A stretch of DNA of 32,307 bases, taken from the NCBI GenBank assembly GCA_000585015.1, contig JFAX01000014.1, forward strand, positions 68,903 to 101,209. The letters are read 5' to 3'. The notes beneath the pieces are model-generated. The model worked only from the letters and a program-made list of their open reading frames with translations, was not told the origin of the DNA and ran no database searches. The stretch's first letter is position 1; every line of letters begins with the position of its first letter. The translations under genes were made by a program, and so were the position numbers. This DNA comes from Candidatus Accumulibacter adjunctus (lineage in GTDB: Bacteria > Pseudomonadota > Gammaproteobacteria > Burkholderiales > Rhodocyclaceae). Positions 25,808-32,307 of this stretch are shown here, piece after piece.

Positions 25808-28427
25808 CAAGCCTCTCCAATCCGAAACGTGAATAGCAAAAGACGAAGCCACCGACATGCACGAGCAGAATACACCCCTCCGGGCTCACCCGATGCGCCT
25901 GCTCGGCGTCCAAACCGGGCGCCAAATGGGCGGGGATGCTGATTTCTTCAAGACTGTTGCCAAAGGGGCTGATGTACGCGCCGCCGAGCGAAATGATTCG
26001 GTCGTTCAAACCGAGACGGGTGGTGAGACGGGGACCGAGCTTGCCTGGAAACAGGAACTCGCCGAACGACTTGTCGGGAATCAGCGCGTTGTCTGCCGCC
26101 ATCCCCATTGCTATGGCGTTGCCCATGAGCCACGCTGTATGCGCCCGCCATTTGGTACTGTTCAGCGCCGACAGTCGTTCGGGATGGGTGGCGGATTCCA
26201 CCAGCCGCCGATTGTCGCGAGGCATCTCGATGTCCGGCTCGTCGGCGGCCCAATTCCGGGTCAATTGCAGAATGCGCAGATCTTCATAAACGAAGCCAAG
26301 CCCAGCGAGGCCTCCGCGACCCATTTCGCCGTTACTCTTGAGGAAAGTGGAGAAATCCGCTTCCGTCGGCAGCAGAATGGAGCACACCGCGTCTGGTCTT
26401 GGTCCGCGATCATGGCGGTGCAGGCGACCAATGCGTTGCAGCAACACGTCTATCGGACAGAGGTCGGTGATCAACCAGTCCGCGTCGATGTCCAAGCTTT
26501 GCTCCAGCGTTTGGGTCCCTATCAGGAGGACTGCCTTCGCCGACGACCGCTTGCCCATGCGGTGGCTGACTTCGCTGTCCAGTACTTCGCGATCGGGGGG
26601 GGCAAAGCGGCCGTGGTGGGGGCAGCGCTGACCGTTGACCGAGAACAGGCACGGTGCCAATACAGGATCCTCGTCGGCCAGTCTGGCCAGCGCCATCGCA
26701 CGGGCGACAGTGTTCAAGACAACCAATACCCGCGCGCCACCCGTCACCGCTGTCCGCAGTGCCGGCACCAGAGTCTCGGGCGCTGCCAGCGCGGGCAGCG
26801 CCTGGATGTGCACGCGTTTGATACGACAGGCCGGATCGGGGAGATGTCGCGGTTCGATGCCGGGGGCGCTCAACGCCGGATACGGTTGCTCCGCCGCATG
26901 CTCGAATGGGACGGGTTCGGGTGGCCGGGTGTTCGGAAAGAGGTACTCGACACGGGCGGCGCTGCCCAGAGTTGCGGAAAGCAGCAGCGTGCGTCCGCCG
27001 GCAGCCTGATGCCGGGCAATGACGCGCCGGCTCAGATAGCGCATGTAGACATCGGAGCTATGCACCTCATCGACCACGAGGAGTGCGCGGTCGAGACATG
27101 CGGCGCGCAGATGCGCATGCGGCACTTGAATCGCCGAGAGCAGCACCTGGTCGATGGTGCCAACGGCGATTGGCGCAGCAAGAAAGCGCTTGGGTCGCTC
27201 TGCCGACCACGCGCGCTCGCGCTTGGCCTGCTCCGCTTCGTGCCATAGCTCGCCCGCCGCCGGCAGGCAGCTTGGCGGATCGCCATCGACCCGCGCGTAG
27301 GCTGGAACCGCCAACAGGACTGGCGGGCAGTGCTCAGCGAAAACCCTCCGCATGGCCGAGTGAACCCGGCCATAAAGCTCGCGCGCGGCCACTCGTGTCG
27401 GCAAGGCGAAATACAGGGCGTCTACTTCACCGGCAGCGAAAAGAGCCAGGAAATGCAGGAGTGCCGCCTCGGTCTTGCCCGACCCAGTGTCTGACTCGGC
27501 GATCAGCAGTAGCGGCAGGTCGGCGTGTGCCAGCTCTGCCTGCAACGGTCTCGGGGTTGCCTCAAGGTTGAAGACTTCGGCGAAAGTCGGCAGTCCAGCA
27601 GAGATATGCCGCCGTGCCCGCTGCACGTCGAGACCGACCGCCGCGAGCGCTATGCGCGCCTGTGCCCGTGCCCAGGAAATCCGGTTGCCCCTGTGCTGGA
27701 AGGGAAAAAAGGCCTCCCGGTGGGAACCCAACCAGTCCGCCAACATCACCAGCCCCGCAAAGCGGTGTTCCAGCGGGCGAGTCCAGGCCATGGGCTCAGA
27801 CCACCCTTGAAACGCTTCGGGGAAAGCCGATCGAGCCATCTGAGTGAGGTGCGCGAGCGCCACGAAGGGGTCGTAATCTCCGTTTTTCTGCCAGTAGCGA
27901 GCATGACGATCGATCTGGATGGCGCCATCCAGATCGAATGTGAAGGCGGGCTGGCCGTGATGCGACACGGCGGCGAGGAGAATCCTGGGCAAGTCGGTCT
28001 CGGGGTTTGTCAACCAATCCGCCATCTCTTCGAGACGCAAGACTTCGCAAGCGCGAACCCTGACGTCTTCATCAAAGAACAGGGCTGCCACTTCACGCAC
28101 ATGGCCGGCCACGTCCTTGGCGCTTGGAATCGCCTTGGCCTGAAAACCGGCGTTGCACTTGCCGAGGTCGTGCAGGAAGGAAAAGACGGCCAATCTGTCG
28201 AGATCGGTTTCCGTGAGCGGTCGACCGGCCTCTCGCTCCAAATTGCGTCGTATCGCACGAAGCGTGCATAGCTCGCGAAACACGGCCGCCACGTCGGCAC
28301 AGTGGTCCACCAGGGACAGGCGGTCTATCACCGCGCCACTTTGCCGCTCGATCTCCAGTTTTCCCCACGCCTCCATCCCGCTCCCCACAAGAACGTCCTT
28401 CTCAGACACGAACTTTGGCGGCGGCAT
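25791..28427 (-). CDS. cas3: CRISPR nuclease-helicase Cas3
   Basis: An 878-residue Cas3 that is recruited by Cascade to unwind and shred target DNA. The N-terminal HD nuclease shows His42, the pair His86-Asp87 in FSFLHDLGKCNAGF, His109 and His156/157 in VSHHGQP. The superfamily 2 helicase shows Walker A ESDTGSGKTEAA (about 311-322), the DEVH box in LLVVDEVHSSDVYM (453-456), LLSAT (483-486) and motif VI LLQRIGRLHRHDR. All key residues are present, so it should be active. The ATG at 28427 has a weak binding site and lies within a truncated upstream gene; an in-frame ATG at 28376 preceded by GGGGAG may be the true start. No separate cas promoter is evident. Confidence 0.95.
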   Translation of the reverse strand: MPPPKFVSEKDVLVGSGMEAWGKLEIERQSGAVIDRLSLVDHCADVAAVFRELCTLRAIRRNLEREAGRPLTETDLDRLAVFSFLHDLGKCNAGFQAKAIPSAKDVAGHVREVAALFFDEDVRVRACEVLRLEEMADWLTNPETDLPRILLAAVSHHGQPAFTFDLDGAIQIDRHARYWQKNGDYDPFVALAHLTQMARSAFPEAFQGWSEPMAWTRPLEHRFAGLVMLADWLGSHREAFFPFQHRGNRISWARAQARIALAAVGLDVQRARRHISAGLPTFAEVFNLEATPRPLQAELAHADLPLLLIAESDTGSGKTEAALLHFLALFAAGEVDALYFALPTRVAARELYGRVHSAMRRVFAEHCPPVLLAVPAYARVDGDPPSCLPAAGELWHEAEQAKRERAWSAERPKRFLAAPIAVGTIDQVLLSAIQVPHAHLRAACLDRALLVVDEVHSSDVYMRYLSRRVIARHQAAGGRTLLLSATLGSAARVEYLFPNTRPPEPVPFEHAAEQPYPALSAPGIEPRHLPDPACRIKRVHIQALPALAAPETLVPALRTAVTGGARVLVVLNTVARAMALARLADEDPVLAPCLFSVNGQRCPHHGRFAPPDREVLDSEVSHRMGKRSSAKAVLLIGTQTLEQSLDIDADWLITDLCPIDVLLQRIGRLHRHDRGPRPDAVCSILLPTEADFSTFLKSNGEMGRGGLAGLGFVYEDLRILQLTRNWAADEPDIEMPRDNRRLVESATHPERLSALNSTKWRAHTAWLMGNAIAMGMAADNALIPDKSFGEFLFPGKLGPRLTTRLGLNDRIISLGGAYISPFGNSLEEISIPAHLAPGLDAEQAHRVSPEGCILLVHVGGFVFCYSRFGLERLDESVA

Positions 28428-28518
28428 GGGCGCGGCCTACGCTTCCTCGAGCCGCAGATTGAGCAAGGACGAATGTCTCATCAGTTTCACCTTCGACGTA
28501 AACGAGCAGGCGCGCCAT
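28402..28518 (-). pseudogene. Truncated DUF4276 (TOPRIM-like) gene remnant
   Basis: Reading from ATG at 28518, 4 nt after the stop of the ATPase gene, the frame gives MARLLVYVEGETDETFV and then unrelated residues to a TGA at 28404-28402, 38 residues in all. The first 17 residues match, by eye, the start of DUF4276 proteins, whose VEGxTD/E motif is TOPRIM-like and which normally run to about 200 residues. In a second frame the same DNA ends in SLLNLRLEEA followed by a stop, which may be the tail of the deleted gene. The cas3 start lies inside this remnant, so a deletion seems to have joined the two loci. Confidence 0.65.
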
Positions 28519-28522
28519 GGTC

Positions 28523-29629
28523 TCACTCGACTCCCGGGCGGCCGCCGAGCTCGTTCTTTTCCCAAAGCCGGCCTAGGCTGCAATCCTGCAACCTCGACTC
28601 CAGCCTCGTCGAGTCCAGCCGGCTGAACTCCGTTCCGCCAGCCACCCGTTCGGCGACAAGCACGTCTTTCGGCTGAAAATGGTCGAGCAGGAGTGGCGAC
28701 TGCGTGGAGATGATGACCTGCGTTCCTGTCGAGGCCTGCTTGATCAGCGAGGCCAGCAGGGTGATCGCGCAGGGATGCAGTCCCAACTCGGGTTCATCGA
28801 CCAGAATGACCGACGGTCGACAACTCTCCGGCTGCAGGAAGAGCGTCGCCGGGGCGATGAAGCGGAGGGTGCCGTCGGATAGCGAAGGCGCATCGAAATA
28901 CGCCTCCGAGCCCTGGTGGCGCCACTCCAGGCGAATCTTGTCCGGGTTCAGTCTCTGCGGCGCCAACTGGAAGTCGTCAAAGAACGTCGCCATCCGCTGC
29001 ACCGTCCGACGGATCAGGCTGTACGAGGCCTCATGCCTTTCGCGCAGGAAATAGAGAAAAGCCGCCAGATTCGAAGCGTCGGGGCGCAGGTAGCGATTGT
29101 CGTTGACGTCCGCCGTCCTCTTCATGGGCGACGTGGAACTGGTGTCGTGGAAGTGATACAGACGCCAGCGATCAAGATGGTCGCGCACGTAACCCGCCAC
29201 CTGGGTGCTTTTCGGCGCGCCGATGCCGGCCTCTTTGCCGGCCCGCGCGATCACCTCGCTATAGGGCTGCGAGGACTTCCCCCTGTCCGAATAGCACACG
29301 ACCTCAAGGCTGGGAAGGAGCTCGTCGCCATCGGTCGGTTCAAGGTCGATGGCGTACTGGTTGCGCTCCTTCCGGAAGACGATCCTGATCTCGATCTTCC
29401 GAGTCTGCTTGGCGCCGAAATGCAGCACTCTGTCGGCGCCGCCCGCCTTGATGACGTAATCCTGCAGTCGGGCAGCGCGAATGGCATTGAGAAACGAAAA
29501 CACGCCGATGAAATTGGACTTGCCCGAGCCATTCGGCCCGACGACGACATTGATTGCCCCGAGCTTCAGGTTTTCGACCGAAGCGATGCTCTTGACGCCT
29601 TTGACGGTAATGCTTTCGAGTTCAGGCAT
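28523..29629 (-). CDS. AAA/ABC-type ATPase, probable defence protein (partner of DUF4276)
   Basis: A 368-residue predicted ATPase of the AAA_21 / COG4637 type, related to the OLD and RecF/SMC-like ATPases. It has Walker A GPNGSGKSN (31-39), an ABC-like signature LSDGTLRF (250-257), Walker B VILVDEPELGLHP (274-286) and the switch region IISTQSPLLLDHF (307-318). It ends in SLGRLWEKNELGGRP, as family members do, so it is intact. Such genes are commonly followed by a DUF4276 gene, forming two-gene units thought to act in phage or plasmid defence. Here that partner is truncated. The ATG at 29629 is chosen because conserved sequence begins there (MPELESITVKGVKS); a GTG at 29647 is possible. It lies upstream of cas3 in the same direction. 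Confidence 0.87.
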   Translation of the reverse strand: MPELESITVKGVKSIASVENLKLGAINVVVGPNGSGKSNFIGVFSFLNAIRAARLQDYVIKAGGADRVLHFGAKQTRKIEIRIVFRKERNQYAIDLEPTDGDELLPSLEVVCYSDRGKSSQPYSEVIARAGKEAGIGAPKSTQVAGYVRDHLDRWRLYHFHDTSSTSPMKRTADVNDNRYLRPDASNLAAFLYFLRERHEASYSLIRRTVQRMATFFDDFQLAPQRLNPDKIRLEWRHQGSEAYFDAPSLSDGTLRFIAPATLFLQPESCRPSVILVDEPELGLHPCAITLLASLIKQASTGTQVIISTQSPLLLDHFQPKDVLVAERVAGGTEFSRLDSTRLESRLQDCSLGRLWEKNELGGRPGVE

Positions 29630-29658
29630 GGGTCGATTACTGCTCACGTTCGTGCGGG

Positions 29659-29687
29659 AATGTACCGTAAAGGTGGGCTGATGCCAA
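29659..29687 (-). promoter_or_regulatory. Sigma70-like promoter of the ATPase gene
   Basis: On the minus strand, -35 TTGGCA (29687-29682, 5 of 6) and -10 TACATT (29664-29659, 4 of 6) are separated by exactly 17 bp. Transcription would start near 29652, about 22 nt before the ATG at 29629. There is little room for another promoter ahead of cas3, so this one may also feed the cas operon (inference). Confidence 0.55.
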
Positions 29688-29890
29688 CCGAACCGGGAAC
29701 GAACGGGGAGCGAGCCGATGGGATTCGAGGTCCTGGCGGCTGAGCCGGCTGGACGCTTGTGCCGCTGCCACCGCCCGACAGTCGCGAGCGGTGCGGCCCG
29801 CGGCCGCGCTTCCCGATGGTCGGCGCCCCAGGCATGTCGCCAGGCTGCTGCGGCTGGGAGCATGTTGCCCCGCAGCACGATCACCGGAAT

Positions 29891-29932
29891 TTAATCCAGC
29901 TCAAAACATCGTTCGGCGCATGTGCCGACAAT
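29891..29932 (+). promoter_or_regulatory. FNR/CRP-family promoter candidate upstream of nosG
   Basis: TTAATCCAGCTCAA (29891-29904) matches the FNR consensus TTGAT-N4-ATCAA at 8 of 10 positions. A -10-like GACAAT (29927-29932, 4 of 6) lies where a class II FNR promoter would have it: with a start at 29939 the box is centred at -41.5. This would fit switch-on of the respiratory genes at low oxygen or by nitrogen oxides. The call is by pattern only. Confidence 0.45.
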
Positions 29933-30155
29933 GTGCGACGGGTTGCCGCAGTGATCGTCGGCAACGAAGAAGCCGGCCTGGAACCCGGTTCAAGGAAATT
30001 CGGGACGAACGGATGGAGATGGTGTTGCAACGGCCGCGCGGTTGCCACGGATCGCAGGTCGAACTTCAGGCGGCGTCGGCACCGATTCAGCGGTGCAGCG
30101 GCCAGTGCCAGGATTTCGGCAGGTCGCGCAGCTTCGAGGGCAGGGAGCCTGCCGG

Positions 30156-31058
30156 ATGAGCGGCAAGACCGGCGACGAGCGCCCCGCGGCAAACTCACAG
30201 CCACCGCCCGAGGCCGGCCTGCCGGCGGCCACTGGCAGCCGGCGGCCACAGGCGCCGGTGCGCCGGCTGTCGAGCCGGCGCCGCTTCCTGCGCTCGGCGT
30301 TCCTCATCGGCGGCGTTCTCGGGCTGGCGATGCTCGGCTACGTGCCGGTCGCCGGCGCCCACCGGACGCGCCTGCGGCCACCCGGTGCGCTCGAGGAAAG
30401 CGACTTCCTCGCCTCGTGCATCAAGTGCGGACAGTGCGTGCAGGTCTGCCCGGTGGCGGCGATCCGGCTCGACGACATCGACAGCGGCTTCGGCGTCGGT
30501 GTGCCGTGGATCGATGCGCGCGCGCAGGCCTGCGATTTCTCCTGTGATGCGGTGCAGTGCGTCCTCGCCTGTCCGACGGGCTCGCTGACCTATCGCAAGC
30601 CGGCCGCGGTGCTCACCCGTCCCGGCATGCCGCTGGCGCGGGCGCCGCTGCTCAAGGCGAAGGCGAAGGACCCGGAGCCGACGCTGAATCTGCCCGAGCG
30701 CATGGGGATTGCCCGCCTGTCGCGCCCCGACTCGTGCCTGGCGGTACAGGGCAAGGGTTTTCGCGGCCAGGCTCGCGGCGCCGACTTCCGCGGCAGGCTG
30801 CGTTACGTCGAACGCGACCGCTGGCGCCCGGTGGCCGTTCGCGACCACCCCTACGAGCGCGATCTGTGCAACCTGTGCGTCAGCGAGTGCCCGATCGGCG
30901 AGGCGATCACGATGCAGGTGACGGTCGCTGCCGACGGCAGCCGGCAGTACCGGCCGCAGGTGCTCGAGCAGTGTGTCGGTTGCGGCGTCTGCGAGATGAT
31001 CTGCCCGGTCGATCCGGCAGCGATCGTCATCGCTGCCCGCCAGCCGTGGGAGGGCTGA
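30156..31058 (+). CDS. nosG: NosG/NapG-type 4Fe-4S ferredoxin protein
   Basis: A 300-residue protein of the NapG/NosG family, which passes electrons from the quinol pool toward a periplasmic reductase, here probably nitrous oxide reductase. The N-terminus has a twin-arginine-like signal (SSRRRFLRSAFLIGG, about residues 39-53). Four cysteine clusters for 4Fe-4S centres follow: CIKCGQCVQVCP (88-99), CDFSCDAVQCVLACP (126-140), CNLCVSECP (238-246) and CVGCGVCEMICP (273-284). The ATG at 30156 has AGGGAG about 8 nt upstream; an earlier in-frame start would add residues ahead of the signal. It overlaps nosH (TGATG). The choice of nos over nap rests on the ABC ATPase that follows nosH. Confidence 0.8.
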   Translation: MSGKTGDERPAANSQPPPEAGLPAATGSRRPQAPVRRLSSRRRFLRSAFLIGGVLGLAMLGYVPVAGAHRTRLRPPGALEESDFLASCIKCGQCVQVCPVAAIRLDDIDSGFGVGVPWIDARAQACDFSCDAVQCVLACPTGSLTYRKPAAVLTRPGMPLARAPLLKAKAKDPEPTLNLPERMGIARLSRPDSCLAVQGKGFRGQARGADFRGRLRYVERDRWRPVAVRDHPYERDLCNLCVSECPIGEAITMQVTVAADGSRQYRPQVLEQCVGCGVCEMICPVDPAAIVIAARQPWEG

Positions 31059-32020
31059 TGAGCGCCAGCGAACGCCTGCGTGTCATGTTCGGCGCCGCGC
31101 CGCAGAAGCCGGAGCGGATCACACCGGCAGCGCAGCAGGTGCACCAGCTGAAGCGGATGACCAAGGCCGACTTCGCGGCGCTCAAGCAGCATGCGCACGA
31201 CCACCAACTGGTCAACCACAAGTGGCGCAACCGCCGCTGGGCGGTTCTGATCCTCGTCAACCTCCTGTTCACCTTCTCCTTCTGGCTCGACATCCAGATG
31301 CTCGAGGGCTCGCTGACCGCGTCGCGCTTCGTCGGCTTCCACCTGATCGACCTCAACTCTGCGCTGCAGGTGATGCTGGCGCACCGGCACGTCATCGTCA
31401 ATCTGTTCATCGGCACGGCGACGGTCTTCGTCCTCTGGGTGGCGCTCGGCGGCCGCTCCTTCTGCTCCTGGGTCTGCCCGTACCACCTCGTCGCCGAATG
31501 GTTCGAGTGGCTGCACGTGAAGCTGGTGGCGAAAAAACTGGTCAGCGACCACGAGTTCCACCGTGGCGCGCGCAGCATCTTCTGGTTCGCCTTCGCGCTG
31601 CTCGCGCTGCTCAGCGGCTACACCGTCTTCGAGACCATCTCGCCGACCGGCATCCTGTCGCGGGCGCTGATCTACGGCCCGTCGCTGGCGCTCGGCTGGG
31701 TGCTGCTGCTGCTGGTTTTCGAGGTGCTCTACTCGCGCCGTGCCTGGTGCCGCTACGTCTGCCCGATCGGCCTGACCTATGGTATGGTCGGCGCCATTTC
31801 ACCGCTGCGCGTCGAGTACCGGCTCGAGCACTGCTTCCACGAAGGCGATTGCCGCAAGGTCTGCCTGGTGCCGCACGTCCTCGACGTCGTCATCAAGGGA
31901 CGCGCCGCCGAGCTGAAGACGCCGATCGGACCGGATTGCACCCGCTGCGGGCTGTGTGTCGATGTCTGCCCGAGCGGTGCGCTGGTCTTCGACGTCAAGG
32001 GCCTCAACAGGCTGCTCTGA
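31058..32020 (+). CDS. nosH: NosH/NapH-type membrane quinol dehydrogenase subunit
   Basis: A 320-residue membrane protein that, in NapGH/NosGH pairs, oxidises quinol and hands electrons to the G subunit. About four hydrophobic segments are visible, near residues 62-77, 112-130, 173-190 and 207-224. The family's paired motifs CSWVCP (136-141) and CRYVCP (231-236) follow membrane segments, and two 4Fe-4S clusters lie at the C-terminus: C259-x6-CRKVC and CTRCGLCVDVCP (294-305). The ATG at 31058 overlaps the nosG stop, so synthesis is coupled. Confidence 0.83.
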   Translation: MSASERLRVMFGAAPQKPERITPAAQQVHQLKRMTKADFAALKQHAHDHQLVNHKWRNRRWAVLILVNLLFTFSFWLDIQMLEGSLTASRFVGFHLIDLNSALQVMLAHRHVIVNLFIGTATVFVLWVALGGRSFCSWVCPYHLVAEWFEWLHVKLVAKKLVSDHEFHRGARSIFWFAFALLALLSGYTVFETISPTGILSRALIYGPSLALGWVLLLLVFEVLYSRRAWCRYVCPIGLTYGMVGAISPLRVEYRLEHCFHEGDCRKVCLVPHVLDVVIKGRAAELKTPIGPDCTRCGLCVDVCPSGALVFDVKGLNRLL

Positions 32021-32032
32021 ACAGGGTTGCGC

Positions 32033-32307
32033 ATGATCCGTCTGACCAACGTCGGCAAGGATTTCCGGAAGCAGCGTGTGCTCGACGGGGTCAACCTCGA
32101 GATCGCTCCGGGCGAGCGGATCGCACTGATTGGATCGAACGGCGCCGGCAAGACGACCCTGATCCGCTGCCTGCTCGGCGAGTACACGCATCAGGGCGAG
32201 GTGACGATCGCTGGCCTGGCACCGCGCGGCGAGCGCACGCAGGTGCTCGGCAAGGTCGGTTTCGTGCCACAACTGCCGCCGCCGCTGAAGATGCCGGTCG
32301 GCCAGCT
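32033..32307 (+). CDS. nosF: NosF-like ABC transporter ATPase, 5' part only
   Basis: The first 91 codons of an ABC ATPase; the gene runs off the right edge. It starts MIRLTNVGKDFRKQRVLDGV 12 nt after the nosH stop and carries Walker A GSNGAGKTT near residues 38-46, then a Q-loop region GFVPQLPPPLK. The position after nosGH fits NosF, which works with NosD and NosY in supplying sulfur for the copper centre of nitrous oxide reductase. The missing part could show whether nosY and nosL follow. Alternative: an unrelated ABC exporter ATPase. Confidence 0.75.
   Translation, partial: MIRLTNVGKDFRKQRVLDGVNLEIAPGERIALIGSNGAGKTTLIRCLLGEYTHQGEVTIAGLAPRGERTQVLGKVGFVPQLPPPLKMPVGQ

Larger units (their letters stand above)
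29630..30155. other. Divergent intergenic region
   Basis: A 526-bp spacer between the divergently read ATPase gene and nosG-like gene. It holds a sigma70-type promoter facing left and an FNR-type promoter facing right, listed separately. Several frames stay open because of high GC, but none has a recognisable product. A leader of about 215 nt would precede nosG if the FNR-type promoter is used. Confidence 0.6.

Noticed and set aside
26635-28271. Plus-strand open frames opposite cas3 and cse1
   Set aside because: They lie antisense to genes with complete catalytic motifs and have no recognisable product.

Overview
The window is GC-rich and comes from a Gram-negative bacterium. A betaproteobacterium of the Rhodocyclales / 'Candidatus Accumulibacter' type fits best: it has a PEP-CTERM protein (an exosortase-dependent surface system), a giant secreted protein with an N-terminal LEPRxLLSAD motif, an NosG/NosH/NosF-type respiratory cluster and a Type I-E CRISPR-Cas locus. 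The taxonomic guess is inference; no rRNA or marker gene is present.

Left part (1-16555). A small secreted protein of unknown function (355-864, +) is followed by two tandem copies of a 24-bp repeat. On the minus strand lies a two-gene surface unit. The first gene is a giant protein of about 4,900 residues (16555 to 1811). Its parts run from LEPR motif, RTX repeats, P-domain-like segment, glycine-rich stretch, beta-propeller, PKD domains and Ig/cadherin-like domains to a C-terminal cohesin-like domain followed by a dockerin. Seventy bases downstream is a small PEP-CTERM protein whose body is a cohesin domain. The pair suggests that the dockerin of the giant protein binds a cohesin fixed in the envelope.

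Middle (16777-28427). A complete Type I-E CRISPR-Cas system, all on the minus strand: cas3, cse1, cse2, cas7, cas5, cas6e, cas1, cas2, then a very short leader with a good sigma70-like promoter, then an array of 52 repeats and 51 spacers with an exact 61-bp period. The genes overlap or nearly touch, so they form one operon. Only the leader-distal repeat is degenerate. The array points toward the giant gene, with about 220 bp between them and no recognisable terminator.

Right part (28402-32307). Directly upstream of cas3 is an intact AAA/ABC-type ATPase gene of the kind that pairs with a TOPRIM-like DUF4276 protein. The partner starts 4 nt after the ATPase stop but breaks off after about 17 recognisable codons, and the cas3 start lies inside the remnant. 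This looks like a decayed two-gene defence module fused to the CRISPR operon. Divergent from it, after a 526-bp spacer with an FNR-type promoter candidate, are nosG- and nosH-like ferredoxin genes and the start of a nosF-like ABC ATPase, which runs off the window end. No nosZ or nosD is visible.
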